Positions 42,001 through 47,637 are shown, numbered from the stretch's first letter. The stretch: 64,000 bases of DNA from Echinometra lucunter (GCA_029962745.1 CM057153.1:39291612-39355611); one strand, 5' to 3'. A program made the numbers and translations. The notes: generated by a model not told the origin, from the letters alone.

Positions 42001-44561
42001 TCGACGTGGGTCGTCGGTAATCGGTGGCATTGTTTGTCGGCAATCTGGCCTCTACACCCCCTACCCCATTGAAAAAAGTCTAGCGACGCCCCTGGCCACC
42101 CTACCATGCTACCAGCGGTGAACAAAAATCCTGTTTCAGTACCAATGATGAAAGATGATGGGGAAACAGTTCATGATAACCATGATCAAACAAAGTAAAG
42201 TATATTTTTATTTTCTTAATTAAATATTCTAAAACCTCGCACTTTTCAAATATAAAGAAATATCTATAAAAATGGGATACATTTGCTTGTTCAGAGGGGA
42301 AGGGGTAGGGTTGTATGCTGGTAGTAAGCAGGTGGGCCCCCAAGAGTGTTTGTCCCCGCCCAAGTTGGACCCTTCCGTCGCGCCTCCCATTTTGAGTTAT
42401 GTTTAGAGTCATAATAAATTCGTCAAAATTACCATCTTTTGAGTCATATAACCAGCTATATTAAGCTGTCGTTCAAAGTACGCCCTAAAGCCATACTGAA
42501 ATCCCAAGGAAAATCATTATGTCAGTATCATTGATGAAAGATTTATGTCAGATTGCGCTATATAGCCGAGTAATTGGCAAAAATGTCAAATGAAAATAAC
42601 AAAAGGTAATTACTGTTTGGCTAATGAAGCACGGTATTGTTTCCTGCATATGGCCTATCTTGCGAACCTTTGAGATGTGACCTTGATCTTAAGCTTCGAG
42701 ATTAAAATCATTTCCACTTTACACGGATGCCGGAAATGGAAGAGGAAAAGGATCAACACTATTATTTCCTCCGACAATGTCCGATATAGCGTTATCAAGT
42801 TCCTGCATTTCCTTTACAAGGAAATATACTGTGCAAGCCGCAGTAATGGTTAAGCTGGCAAAAGTCTACACGTAACAAATATTCCAGCCATGCAATGATA
42901 AGAATTGAAAAGAATTATAGTCTTGTTTGACTATTCTTTATTTGCCTAAGTCGTTGTGGAATCCTGTACAATAATGACAAAACATAAAGAATGATAAATG
43001 AATAAGAATAGCATTGGGCACATTATCAATGACCTCACCGAAAACAATAAGTTTTTCTTTAAATTGATATCTTTTTAATATACTGGGAAGACAATGATTT
43101 CATTTCAACAGCATACTAAGGACAACGTTATCACTGGTTAAGTCAAAAGCAAAGTCTGCACCTGTCTAAATATCCATCCTACTGGCGTATATTATGGAGC
43201 ACAGGAGGAACTGCATACCCCCACCTCCCCCCCCCCCCCCCCCCCCATGCATGAGGGAGGGGGTTTAGAAGGAGAGAAAGAGAAGAGGAGGAATAAAATG
43301 ATAATGATCCTTCCTACACCTTCTGCTTGATAACCTTGTTCTCTCCTACTTCTGTCATATTAGTACTACTGTTGCCCCCCCCCCCCCCCACCTCCTGACA
43401 TCGGTGGCCCATCTGTGGTTGGGCACACACGGTAAACATATTGCGGCCCATCCAATGGCTAGGATGGACCTATGCTATGCCATTATGGCAGTATGGCCAG
43501 TATATACGTTTTAAAAGCATAAAATAAACATTACATAATTATTTTAAAGAGATAAGAGTCGGGGGGGGGCAATCATCAAACCCAGGTCAGGATCATGGGC
43601 GGACTGAGACTGAATTTCGGTGGAGCAATGTTGATACCAAGGACCCCTCTTAAGACCACAATTCGACCTGCCCTCCAGCCCGTGCATGGCGAAGACTTTC
43701 CAAACGTCCCAGGGGGTGTTTCATAAAGCTGTTCGTAAGTTACGCACGGCTTTACGCACGATTGGTGATATGTTCTTGTGCTACATGTAAATGATTCAGA
43801 ATCTGGGCCCCATTTCATAAAAAGTTGTTATAATAGCAACTGTTCCTGGAATGGCAACTTTCATTATAAAAGCCAATCAGGAAGCACAATTTTCACTGTT
43901 GCCATGGTAGTTACCATTCCAGCAGGAATTGCTATCATAGCAACTTTCTATGAAACGGGACCCTGATTAGCACCCAAGAACATGTTCCAGTCGTGCGTAA
44001 AGTCGTGCGTAAGTTACGAACAGCTTTATGAAACACCCCCTGGTCAATCCTCTAGTAATGCAATAATGACGACTTGTGATGGTCCAGGATTACGTGTGTG
44101 TGCGGGGGGGGGGGGGGGGGCGACACAAAAAGAATAGATGTCTAGGAAAAAGTATTTTGTGCGCGTGAGGAATGCAAAATTGTGTTTCAAAGGGTGGATG
44201 CACCCTTCCCTTAAATACCCCATAGGTATGATAACTTACCCCCGGAACCTGTCGATGTTCCTTGACCAGGCCCTGATCCTGACATGAAACCTTGACCATC
44301 AGCTGTTATACGTCCAGTGTTACTTACGGTCAGTTCATCAACATTAATCAGTAAATTGGAATGGACAACGAGCACGCCATCGACTGACAGTGACGAGGCT
44401 TGGAGATCGGTCGTCAGTTCACAGTTCTGACCCGATGGAATGACAACGTCGTCGAGACTGAGGTCTGGACAATCACAGCGAGCTCCTCCGATATAAGCTT
44501 TAAGAAATACCAGAACGACCACAAGATGGTAAAGTCTATGTTCGTCCTTTCTTCTCGACAT
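1..44561 (-). CDS. Giant secreted multi-module glycine-rich protein, 43 exons in window, 3' part beyond position 1
   Basis: Exons in transcript order: 44240-44561, 37133-37302, 36612-36846, 35348-35532, 34221-34395, 32181-32257, 31216-31261, 29504-30808, 28294-28461, 27617-27867, 27049-27232, 26017-26114, 25396-25462, 24325-24503, 23799-24021, 22306-22433, 21707-21938, 21313-21393, 19818-19969, 19194-19355, 18623-18831, 17978-18157, 17053-17456, 16520-16782, 15585-15786, 14769-14906, 13813-14523, 11973-13421, 9497-11616, 9002-9137, 8336-8509, 7606-7758, 6852-7230, 6215-6404, 4802-5025, 4465-4643, 3647-3795, 3117-3308, 2669-2837, 2112-2255, 1579-1734, 781-954, 67-317. Every intron is GT..AG, all 42 junctions agree in phase, and the joined frame has no stop over 4,262 codons. 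The protein starts with a signal peptide and repeats a 400-450 residue glycine-rich module about nine times. Many N-x-S/T sites lie at repeated positions, which suggests secretion. Glycine-rich proteins with similar GGSGG and AGGRIA patterns occur in other eukaryotes, from memory; the function is unknown. The terminal exon is not in the window. Confidence 0.86.
67..1734 (-). CDS. Exons 41-43: module 9, gene continues beyond the window
   Basis: Exons: 1579-1734, 781-954, 67-317. Exon 41 has GELYFGTELTKNSLQLLGIG and VIIDGILSARGESSSF. Exon 42 has GGGSGGSVWIDCEELDGFGT, VDGGNGNTGGGGGAGGRVAI and NFNGTIRASGG. Exon 43 has GGAGTVYLEQHEIL, ILKVNNRGRSEPRS, LLDGRYDDITEAGGITWLW and HYQFDE, stopping with an ordinary GTAAGC donor in phase 0. 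The next exon, expected to start with a VQVxGxAHxAFL-like strand, lies outside the window. Confidence 0.86.
982..1122. repeat. Degenerate (ATCC/ATTC)n microsatellite in an intron
   Basis: The tract is a run of CATC, CATT and CCAT words in the intron between exons 41 and 42. It reads as an artificial Ser-Ile-His-Pro repeat in plus-strand frames and has no coding signal. Confidence 0.85.
2112..3795 (-). CDS. Exons 37-40: end of module 8 and start of module 9
   Basis: Exons: 3647-3795, 3117-3308, 2669-2837, 2112-2255. Exon 37 has RIHLGFKQSMSINITHPDIS and the VYVY-like TRIYEEGRLVMPSRAFFKGV. Exon 38 has VFDGGSVHLDANSSLGYD and LTTLHVQDGGVFWLE. Exon 39 has VYGGGHFQSNVALNMSASHL. Exon 40 has GGSGGGHGGSGGQGLGQ and QAYGSIYEPVDCGSAGG, the last YG-LYEP motif in the window. 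Confidence 0.84.
3490..3613. mobile_element. Small foldback MITE-like hairpin
   Basis: The left arm GCGTTTCTCGAAACCATCAT is the near-perfect inverse of the right end at ATGACGGTTTTGAGAAACGC. The centre holds a second inverted pair around GACATCCCATT and AATGGGATGTC. The element lies in the intron downstream of exon 37, only 33 bp from that exon. No target duplication was clear. Confidence 0.7.
4465..7230 (-). CDS. Exons 33-36: module 8 with a galactose-binding-like insertion
   Basis: Exons: 6852-7230, 6215-6404, 4802-5025, 4465-4643. Exon 33 gives GGSGAGGRIAIYHRTNVTHG, AGAAGTAYLKHLDTGFSVLR and VDNAGRKPITKEI, then leaves the module pattern. Exons 34 and 35 encode an acidic YYDDDDDYYFYLAYLFDQTY, then SVVLTFELGRIYFLNVIRVH, PPNPCLGSGPYLELSVKRRA, DTIKFHLSSTRP and AALSEIEIFID. 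That series (FELGRIYFLNVIRVxV, GPYLEL, ALSEIEIFI) is typical of F5/8 discoidin or fucolectin-like beta sandwiches. The insertion replaces the RAWILPxSGxHxF segment. Exon 36 rejoins the module at FHQFDEVHVLGGAHLAFM and QLYGDATG. The assignment is by motif only. Confidence 0.75.
7606..9137 (-). CDS. Exons 30-32: end of module 7 and start of module 8
   Basis: Exons: 9002-9137, 8336-8509, 7606-7758. Exon 30 has TRGLVLEGGGRVYGKNLVLE and MTVDDGGYIDVSDGG. Exon 31 has GASHAGLGGRGECQGF, a two-cysteine insertion, then LPYGNVYNPRDFGSGGAGAV. Exon 32 has GGVLSIQVVDVLQVDGTIQA and SSGGSGGSILIETGAFIG. All three end in phase 1 inside a glycine codon. Confidence 0.85.
9497..11616 (-). CDS. Exon 29: rest of module 6 and most of module 7, longest exon
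   Basis: The exon is 2,120 nt and encodes about 706 residues. It starts GTIHVDGEVTARG and passes GGSGGSIWIYCNTIKGYGRF, a run of consecutive glycines encoded by a (TCC)n tract at 11441-11470 on the plus strand, RFALYFKENLTSTGF, GGAGTAFLYDLQIEHRTLIL, DNGGLHPRTKH, CRTWILPQSGRHFF, YHFEEVQVYGAAHAAIL and MIGDRTGTFHIGFNQILDL. Module 7 begins QPYGNLYEPFDFGSVGGG and repeats GGGSGGSILMNCNLIKGRGF, GGGGAGGRIAVYLLRNETF, LLVDNAFRRSEF, AWVLPQSGEHHFAGG, FDELQIYGNAHFAIL and MIGDRSGVIHVGPNQVMDL. Ends in phase 0 at AYHLK. Confidence 0.92.
11441..11470 (-). repeat. Coding (GGA)n trinucleotide tract in exon 29
   Basis: Reads TCC repeats on the plus strand and codes for about ten consecutive glycines between VGGGG and RFALYF. 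The tract replaces the usual GGGGAGG with a longer glycine run, and slippage could change its length without shifting frame. Confidence 0.9.
11973..13421 (-). CDS. Exon 28: complete module 5 and start of module 6 in one exon
   Basis: The exon is 1,449 nt without an intron. It starts GVRQTGRPYSDLYEPEEFGS, runs through GGGSGGSIWMHCNLIKGYGS, GGGAGGRIALYFWQNRTSTG, GGGPGTVFLYHMEHDHRSLY, VDNAGIEPQEK, CRAWLLPLSGLHDF, FHFEELQIYGNAHVAIL, MIGDRTGSFHIDNMQEMDL, NLTLHHGGFLWLMHGGHTTG and AINITVDDAGLLSADGTGYQ, and ends in module 6 at LPYGDLYEPYVFGSSGG and GIIWMNVTG. In module 4 the matching segment is split by introns (for example at LMQ|GYGTIS), so this copy has lost them or never had them. Splice ends: acceptor TTGCAG, donor GTAAAT. 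Confidence 0.92.
13813..16782 (-). CDS. Exons 24-27: module 4
   Basis: Exons: 16520-16782, 15585-15786, 14769-14906, 13813-14523. Exon 24 has GHGGRGGRGSNQPIT, AAYGHIYEPSSFGCRGGG and GGGGSGGSIEIHTRLMQ. Exon 25 has GYGTISANGGQG, GGGGAAGRIAVYFSLNRTFS and GGPGTMFFYH. Exon 26 has HRTLIVDNHG and GRAWILPLSGNHRFSG. Exon 27 is long and carries the entire second half: YYFEEFQLHGNAHLAV, MIGDRTGTLHIGPNQIMDL, IDLPFNVHVYEDGVLGLANH, TIVHGVTITLEG, VENLTLHHDGRLNL, LQVDGGGVVEGTHLYI, AENITIDAGGLLTTSGQGYG. From this exon onward the module sequence is close to that of modules 5-7. Confidence 0.87.
17053..21393 (-). CDS. Exons 18-23: module 3
   Basis: Exons: 21313-21393, 19818-19969, 19194-19355, 18623-18831, 17978-18157, 17053-17456. 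They encode in order TTYGSVREPIDFGSGTGG; GGVLHLIVETALEVEGIVQA with CSGGSIWITAHELKGSG; GGGGGGRLAVYYK and GGAGTVYLE; TRTWLTDRDSNLTFDIDTLT; SFLHVGPGQVFIIS and NIHVYEDGVLLLPP; then GTISAHDITVG, HYRFDSLTIADGG, LHIQGGGQMHEVAMEINANQ and DDLGHLVGDVHG. This is the most finely divided complete module. It also holds two of the gene's four phase-2 introns; the other two flank exons 34 and 35. The 1.3-kb intron after exon 18 shows nothing recognisable. Confidence 0.82.
21707..24503 (-). CDS. Exons 14-17: second half of module 2
   Basis: Exons: 24325-24503, 23799-24021, 22306-22433, 21707-21938. Exon 14 has AIRINGSAHLAFMGNETI and GNIYGDDTGHIHVGPTQTL, matching GNAHLAIL and MIGDRTGxxHIGxNQ of the central modules. 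Exon 15 is a longer variant of the DLPFxVYVY segment and has cysteines in RPYACPASD. Exon 16 has LTVQDGGHMQLD. Exon 17 has VAIEGGGIMTARALTLD, LTANGQGLID and GAGHGGIGGRGS, which leads into module 3. Exon 17 uses a weaker donor, AAAGTTAGT. The intron between exons 15 and 16 carries the tandem repeat array described separately. Confidence 0.8.
22545..23465. repeat. Tandem array of ~150-bp units ending in (GACG)n and an inverted GCCTCCG terminus
   Basis: About five head-to-tail units share TGACCTTTGACCTTGTGACC, AATCTAATCAGATCATTGTC, a CCAAGTTTGAGGTTGAT stretch and TTATCGCGAGAACGAGCCAT. The block opens at TTTATGCCTCCGCC and closes at GGGCGGAGGCATAA, which gives inverted ends, preceded by a (GACG)n tract near 23378-23412. 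It lies in the intron between exons 15 and 16. A shorter, diverged relative is at about 34962-35305. Open frames inside it are products of the tandem unit, not genes. Confidence 0.85.
24646..25044 (+). mobile_element. TTAA-flanked piggyBac-like MITE, copy 1
   Basis: The element is bounded by TTAA at 24642-24645 and 25045-25048 and has inverted ends CCCATTCGTGACAG and CTGTCACGAATGGG. TTAA duplication and a CCC-starting TIR are hallmarks of piggyBac-type transposons. It is 399 bp and has no transposase. It is near-identical along its length to the copies at 33709 and 53547, but lacks about 10 bp near its right end, where it has formed GTCCACAAAATGTGGAC. It lies in the intron between exons 13 and 14. 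Confidence 0.88.
25396..28461 (-). CDS. Exons 9-13: glycine-rich half of module 2
   Basis: Exons: 28294-28461, 27617-27867, 27049-27232, 26017-26114, 25396-25462. Exon 9 ends the previous unit (GGHLSDSGPG). Exon 10 carries SYGGRGGHGQ and LPYGSIYTPGYRGSGGGSG. Exon 11 has GGGSGGSVWVSCDHFEG, GRVYVDGGSGQGNGGGGSGG and RVLIQCSTL. Exon 12 has GGPGLIYIEGREIRLLRVDN followed by RCRKPL. The 67-nt exon 13 encodes VSFPLSSMDRALEEKYYQFT then LSG, with no stop only in the frame set by its neighbours. Exon 12's upstream intron contains a 251-bp tandem duplication that begins about 20 bp from the acceptor. Confidence 0.8.
26133..26634. repeat. 251-bp tandem duplication in an intron
   Basis: The block beginning TGACGAAAATAAAAATCAAT at 26133 recurs at 26384 with a few substitutions. 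Both copies carry ACATGTGTGTTCATGTACAG and GTGTTACCAAGTAAACATAA. The second copy ends at a poly-G run near 26626. The array lies in the intron between exons 11 and 12, and the first copy starts about 20 bp beyond the exon 12 acceptor. Confidence 0.9.
29504..30808 (-). CDS. Exon 8: uninterrupted 435-residue glycine-poor beta-rich block
   Basis: Starts AAAWLPQLPADTVVIDI and ends VLQLDDFG. The exon is made of irregular 20-30 residue strings such as GANLVISGQVFADRV, GGQLTIKELLAVDTV, ALEINEPVLGYVDMEPGSRL, FRQIEVDGNLTASLP and VEIVSISGRVEVLAPLYIV. These alternate short beta strands with a G or N turn, as in right-handed beta-helix (pectate-lyase-like) proteins. GGGSGG blocks are absent, so this block differs from all other modules, although it occupies the position of the second half of module 1. 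It is one of three very long exons in an otherwise finely split gene. Confidence 0.84.
31216..32257 (-). CDS. Exons 6-7: short linking exons of module 1, including a 46-nt exon
   Basis: Exon 6 (32181-32257) encodes EAGGPGTIYIKDQILINNLR, the module's GGPGT-Y strand. It ends in phase 0 whereas exon 8 needs phase 1, so a small exon had to lie between them. Exon 7 (31216-31261, 46 nt) fits: it has an ATAG acceptor, a GTGAGT donor, phase 0 in and phase 1 out, and it encodes LFYNDDCSDILWHQSG. That ends in the same SG that precedes the split glycine codon in other modules (for example FTLSG in exon 13). The small exon is the least certain part of the gene model. Confidence 0.68.
32560..32950. repeat. 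Two diverged tandem units of ~180 bp
   Basis: GCTCGAAAAATGAGGAAGTA followed by GTTTGATC occurs at about 32663 and 32820, each preceded by a TCAAATTTCATGA-like string. The block ends GGCGAGGGTATAAAA, a counterpart of the inverted GCCTCCG-type end. It lies in the intron between exons 5 and 6. Confidence 0.6.
33709..34117 (+). mobile_element. TTAA-flanked piggyBac-like MITE, copy 2
   Basis: The element is 409 bp with TTAA at 33705-33708 and 34118-34121. The same CCCATTCGTGACAG terminus is followed by GAATTATTTAAAGCCTAATT, and its inverse closes the right end. It lies in the intron between exons 5 and 6, in the same orientation as copy 1. Confidence 0.9.
34221..35532 (-). CDS. Exons 4-5: F5/8 type C (discoidin)-like insertion in module 1
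   Basis: Exon 4 is 35348-35532 and exon 5 is 34221-34395. The two exons encode about 120 residues with little glycine: ESKRITSLDPEHRTITSAKQ, YSIVISVDNGPAFDYK, then HIFEGHSPDITYR and PVLVKTVTFDLMNRTNPFFI ending DVQLIGYYPYSG. The order (QYSIxxSxDNG, IFEG, P-VxxVxFDLxNRTNPFFIDVQLIGY) resembles the coagulation factor 5/8 C-type discoidin fold, in which the chain ends in a similar R-E-L-G strand. It sits exactly where an ordinary module passes from the AGGRIA strand to GGPGTVFLY, so it looks like a domain inserted in a surface loop. The assignment is by eye only. Confidence 0.62.
34962..35305. repeat. Diverged copy of the TGACCTTTGACC / GGCGGAGGCAT element
   Basis: Contains GACCTTTGACCTTTGATC, AAATCAGATCATCCCCC, CCAAGTTTGAAGTTTGAG, a GATGGATGGAT tract and the GTGGGCGGAGGCATAAAA end seen at 23448-23464. 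It lies between exons 4 and 5. Confidence 0.75.
36043..36369. mobile_element. Foldback MITE with CAGGGGGTGTTTCAT ends, copy 1
   Basis: Starts CAGGGGGTGTTTCATGAAGC and ends at the inverse, GCTTTATGAAACACCCCCTG. TTCGTAAAGTTA and TAACTTTACGAA lie inside the arms. No open frame. It lies in the intron between exons 3 and 4. A second family member is at 43710-44042. Confidence 0.85.
36612..37302 (-). CDS. Exons 2-3: glycine-rich half of module 1
   Basis: Exon 2 is 37133-37302 and exon 3 is 36612-36846. Exon 2 starts SHGGRGGRPNTSY and ends in GGAGGGVIHIVVEGNAE. Exon 3 continues IDGIVSANGEPASGEG, GGGSGGSIYIES, SGRIEANGG and GGGGGGGGRVSVLG. These are the same blocks, in the same order, as in the later modules, although the YG-LYEP motif is replaced here by TSYLQEADAGCYD. 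The junction is phase 0 and exon 3 ends in phase 1 at PG. Confidence 0.82.
39097..39953. mobile_element. TA-flanked inverted-repeat element (Tc1/mariner-like MITE)
   Basis: The left end reads TA then CACTGTAAAAAA; the right end reads TTTTTTTAGAGTG then TA, an inverted pair with one mismatch in the first seven bases. The interior is AT-rich with many ACTCAA/TTGAGT words and no open frame. A TA duplication and CAC-type ends suggest mobilisation by a Tc1/mariner transposase. It lies in intron 1. Confidence 0.6.
40316..40486. mobile_element. Short foldback hairpin
   Basis: GCACCGTTTTATGAAAGTTG followed by TCAGCACTGACAAG is inverted at CTTGTCAGTGCTGACA followed by ACTTTCATGAAACGGTGC. The 171-bp unit is a near-palindrome in intron 1. 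Confidence 0.8.
40929..41180. repeat. Diverged relative of the 55161/62347 foldback element
   Basis: Contains AATCGGTCAAAGAATAAGAA, ATTGGCAACACTGGTGACAT and CTCCATTTACTTTGTACATG. Their order and spacing match the half-element at 62347-62470 (TTGGCATC..GATGTCATTG..CCATTCCTTTTGTACA). Diverged, with no clear ends. It lies in intron 1. Confidence 0.5.
41250..41935. repeat. Tandem repeat carrying CTCGCTCGCTGCGCTCGCTCG
   Basis: Five occurrences of the CTCGCT-GCGCTCGCTCG core at about 41257, 41323, 41499, 41682 and 41843 give a unit of roughly 160-185 bp after a short first unit. Each full unit also has AAGAATTATCACTTCTACC and AAACACATTCGGCAAGTGAG or variants. It lies in intron 1. Confidence 0.85.
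43710..44042. mobile_element. Foldback MITE with CAGGGGGTGTTTCAT ends, copy 2, with an inserted hairpin
   Basis: The ends CAGGGGGTGTTTCATAAAGC and GCTTTATGAAACACCCCCTG match the copy at 36043. Inside, at 43805-43963, is another inverted-repeat unit that begins GGGCCCCATTTCATAAAAAG and ends with TTTCTATGAAACGGGACCC, so one small element has landed in another. It lies in intron 1, about 200 bp from exon 1. Confidence 0.83.
44240..44561 (-). CDS. Exon 1: signal peptide and N-terminal domain
   Basis: The chosen start at 44561 gives MSRRKDEHR, then a hydrophobic core LYHLVVVLVFLKAYI and a likely cleavage region GGARC before DCPDLSLDD. In-frame ATGs also lie at 44609 and 44741, but they put long polar sequence before the hydrophobic core, so 44561 is preferred. 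After the signal the exon reads like the end of a module (VDGVLVVHSNLLINVDELTV, then ITADGQGF) and closes with a glycine-serine run at GPGQGTSTGSGG. The donor is GGTAAGT and the intron is phase 1. The first intron of 6,937 bp is by far the longest in the gene. No promoter motif could be recognised upstream. Confidence 0.8.
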
Positions 44562-45897
44562 CCGATCCGGACGATGCCGAGAATAGTTTCTCTGTTTTGA
44601 ACATTTCATGGTGTCATCGGAATCATTAATTATCAAACATATTGCTAGGTTTAGTTTATCCACCGTCAGATGGCATTTAGTTGAAAACAAAACCATAAGA
44701 GAGCGAGGGGAAATGATAAACTCAGATCCCTGTCTGTTCAAGAGATAAATTTGTAGTTAAAATATTATCAGCCACTGGCGAACGTGCTCTCTTTAGGAGA
44801 AGCGAAAAGAACGTGCGATTTATGTGGTTAGGCGCTTGTCCTGATTGGCGGATGAAAACTTTGAGAGCATTAGACTTTGAGCGATTACCTGGTATGCGTA
44901 GCTGAAATTGAAATAGTTATTTACCAGAGTGAAAAGAAGAACAAGGGGGAGGAGGCGGCAGGGAAAGGGGCGGGGGCAATTGCGTGTGACGACTCTATCT
45001 CGCCTTTATCTTGCTCTTGTCCATGATGATGAGCGCGGCAATTGTAAGCGAAAATTCGAAGATTGGGACATTTTATAGAAATTGTAATGTAAGAACAGAA
45101 AATGAACAGACAGAGAGAGAAAAAAACACACGAGAAAAACACACTGAGCTGATTCTGTATAAGGTTCTTTATGATAACCGTGATAACAGACATCACCTTT
45201 CGAAGCTACCTTCAGATTTTGACGGGTTCTTGCATGCACTCATAAATTAACATATATTTCACTTGTTTCGGAACGATAATCCGAATCTCTTGAAAATTGG
45301 AAAATCGGCTTCACCAGGCTTTTGCTTAGTATTATTTTTAAGCAACTTCAGAAAACCAAAATTAATGCTCATAATATTTTACTAAAATTATTCTCAGATT
45401 AGCATTTGCTTTAAACATGTATATACGATTCCAATCTTCAGTAGAGGCCTACCTTTTAAATATTTTGAATATATGCATATTCTCCTAAACTCTTATGAAC
45501 TTTACCAGGTAAACATTATACTTCAAAACAGGATACGAGGGGGTCACAAATATCACTTGAGCGTCAAATTCAGCACGTATGCCAGTATTTTCTGATAATT
45601 AGCTTCCGGGAATGTAATAAAATATGTTGTAAAGACTTCCCCTTTATTTCATCAAGCTGATACAGAGATAAATTACACTGTGTCCCGGTTGCTATCACCG
45701 ATAATGAAAACGATAATCGAATGGGTCTCCCAAGTATATGTGGAGATATATATTGCACTCTTATTATTATCATCATTATTTTTTTACTTCAGCTGCATGT
45801 GTCTGGGAGGCACTTTCTATCCATCCCCGTAAATATTTGTTGGGTTTTGTTTTGTTTTATCTCTTTATTTGACAGAGAGTGAGTGAATGACAGAGAT

Positions 45898-45954
<57 letters not shown>

Positions 45955-47070
45955 TACATTAGCATTTGATGCCCACAGTCACATTACATCATACTGCCCA
46001 TAAAAATTTCCTCATCACCCATCTTTCTCTTTCTCTTTTTCTACTCCTTTCTTCCTTTCTTCCTACCTAAATTGTTTCCCCGTTCCTCTCTCCTCAAGTG
46101 TTTATAATATTATGCTACTTTCTTTGTCTGACTTAATTACTAGTATATTGTTACATCTTTTTCCTTTTTTTAAAAAGTTTGTTTCTATGATATATATATT
46201 TTTTTTTTGTAAATAACACTCAATTCATTTTTCGAGCTCTAAAGAGGTCTGAACCATTTTCAATTCAGTTCAGTTCCTAAAATGTTGTATTGGCGAAAAA
46301 TTGTGCAAATCCCCATTGTAAAAGAAATGAAATACAAGGAATGTGGTGTTATTCATGTTTGAATCAGGTCTGCTGCATGTGCAAATTATTCATATCATAC
46401 CTTTGAATACTGCATTATGGCTCGATCGGTTTCTTGAAAACATTGCACTATGACATTATGACCCATAATGATATCATTCAATATTCATGAAGCGGCAAAT
46501 CCGGTAATGCTGTAGCTGCATGCGCGTGATCGAACAAAGATTTGCGAAATGGTAAACATAAGAATCTTTCTAATTGAGCAGAATTCTAAATTAAAGTCCT
46601 CAATCTCTGAACCTCGACATTACAACTACATTACTAATTAGAAGAATAAGATTTCGTAAACACATTTCTTTCCTTACGGTACATTTAATAAATACAAAAC
46701 CATTATTAATATTTAGAGGAAGGATCAATATAAATTAAGACTCTCGTAAAGAAAAACTGCACCCCTTTTCAGACAATGTGAAGAAATACCTCCACATTTC
46801 AAATTTCGATGGTTCTGATATTGTTATATTTTGTTACAATAGAGATGTAGAGTTGTTCCTGTTTTGAGGATGAAGGGGGCATTGGTCCTACTCATGGTCC
46901 TGCTACTGGACAAAGAAGGGTATAGCATAAGAGCTTGCCATCCAATGTTATATTATTATCCATTTCTTCTTTTCGCTCTCCTTGACCTGTCTCTTTCCCT
47001 TTCTCCCTCTTTTGTCTTTTTAATTTCATTTTTTGAGGAAAGCGTTCATGAGCAGATAACAAGGTCGATA
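44562..47070. other. Upstream region of the large gene, no gene recognised
   Basis: Contains the (GA)n tract at about 45905-45948 and AT-rich sequence. No TATA box, initiator or upstream exon could be assigned with confidence, and no other coding region is supported. Short open frames here lack family resemblance. Confidence 0.6.
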
Positions 47071-47521
47071 ATGCTAGGAGTCCACTGGGCCGGCGCCAGT
47101 TCGCGCCAGTTCGCGCCAAAGACTATGTGATTGGCGCGTAGTGGCTCGCTGTGGCGCCGAATTAATGTCCGCTCGGCATGTTGTGTGTCGCCAAGTGGAA
47201 TAAACTAGGTGTCACATGGCGTGCGCCATTACATTCCAGTGGATTCCAATAGGCGGATTGTTTGCGCCATTTGGTGCCACTTGGTGGACACTTCGCGCTG
47301 ATTGCTCGATGCAAGTGGCGCGACGAAAATTTTAAACATTTTGAAATTTCCTTGCCGCCAAATTCAAATTTGGCGCCGTTACGAGCCACCACGAGCCAGT
47401 TGGGAGGCAGTTTGAGCCACTGCACGCCACTAGGCACCTTATTGGCGACAATAGGCGCCACAGCAAATTGCATTGGCGCGAACTGGCGCGAACTGGCGCC
47501 GGCCCAGTGGACTCCTAGCAT
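47071..47521. mobile_element. GGCGC-rich foldback element
   Basis: The left end ATGCTAGGAGTCCACTGGGC then CGGCGCCAGTTCGCGCCAG is inverted at the right end as GGCGCCGGCCCAGTGGACTC then CTAGCAT. The interior is built of degenerate TGGCGCCA, CGAGCCA and GCGCCACT words, far more GC-rich than its flanks. An open frame of 119 codons on the minus strand is a by-product of the palindrome and has no coding signal. Confidence 0.85.
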
Positions 47522-47595
47522 AACAGTTTTATTTTAAAACATCTTAGAAATAAACATAAAAATGGGATTAACACGCAATGTTTTGCATGTTTATC

Positions 47596-47637
47596 ACCAT
47601 CATCATCATCATCATCGTCATCATCATCATCATCATT
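47596..47637. repeat. (ATC)n microsatellite
   Basis: Near-perfect CAT/ATC repeats between the foldback element and the SINE. They read as polyaspartate in one minus-strand frame, which is not a gene. Confidence 0.9.

Larger units (their letters stand above)
37303..44239. other. Intron 1 of the large gene (6.9 kb), filled with repeats
   Basis: Holds, from left to right, a degraded repeat at 37385-37575, a poly-C at about 37763, the TA-flanked element at 39097, the hairpin at 40316, a relative of the 55161 foldback element, the CTCGCT tandem array, poly-C runs near 43227 and 43377, and the nested MITE at 43710. No further coding exon could be found that fits the phase-1 gap between exons 1 and 2, which join correctly without one. 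Confidence 0.7.

Noticed and set aside
1..44561. Collagen, silk or bacterial PE_PGRS-type protein
   Set aside because: There is no G-x-y triplet register and no alanine-glycine crystalline repeat. Glycine runs are confined to fixed parts of a complex module, and the gene has spliceosomal introns.
45006..45250. Overlapping short open frames upstream of exon 1
   Set aside because: No motif, no splice partners in phase, and low-complexity composition.
47162..47521. 119-codon minus-strand open frame
   Set aside because: It lies wholly within the GGCGC-rich foldback element, and the palindrome opens frames on both strands.
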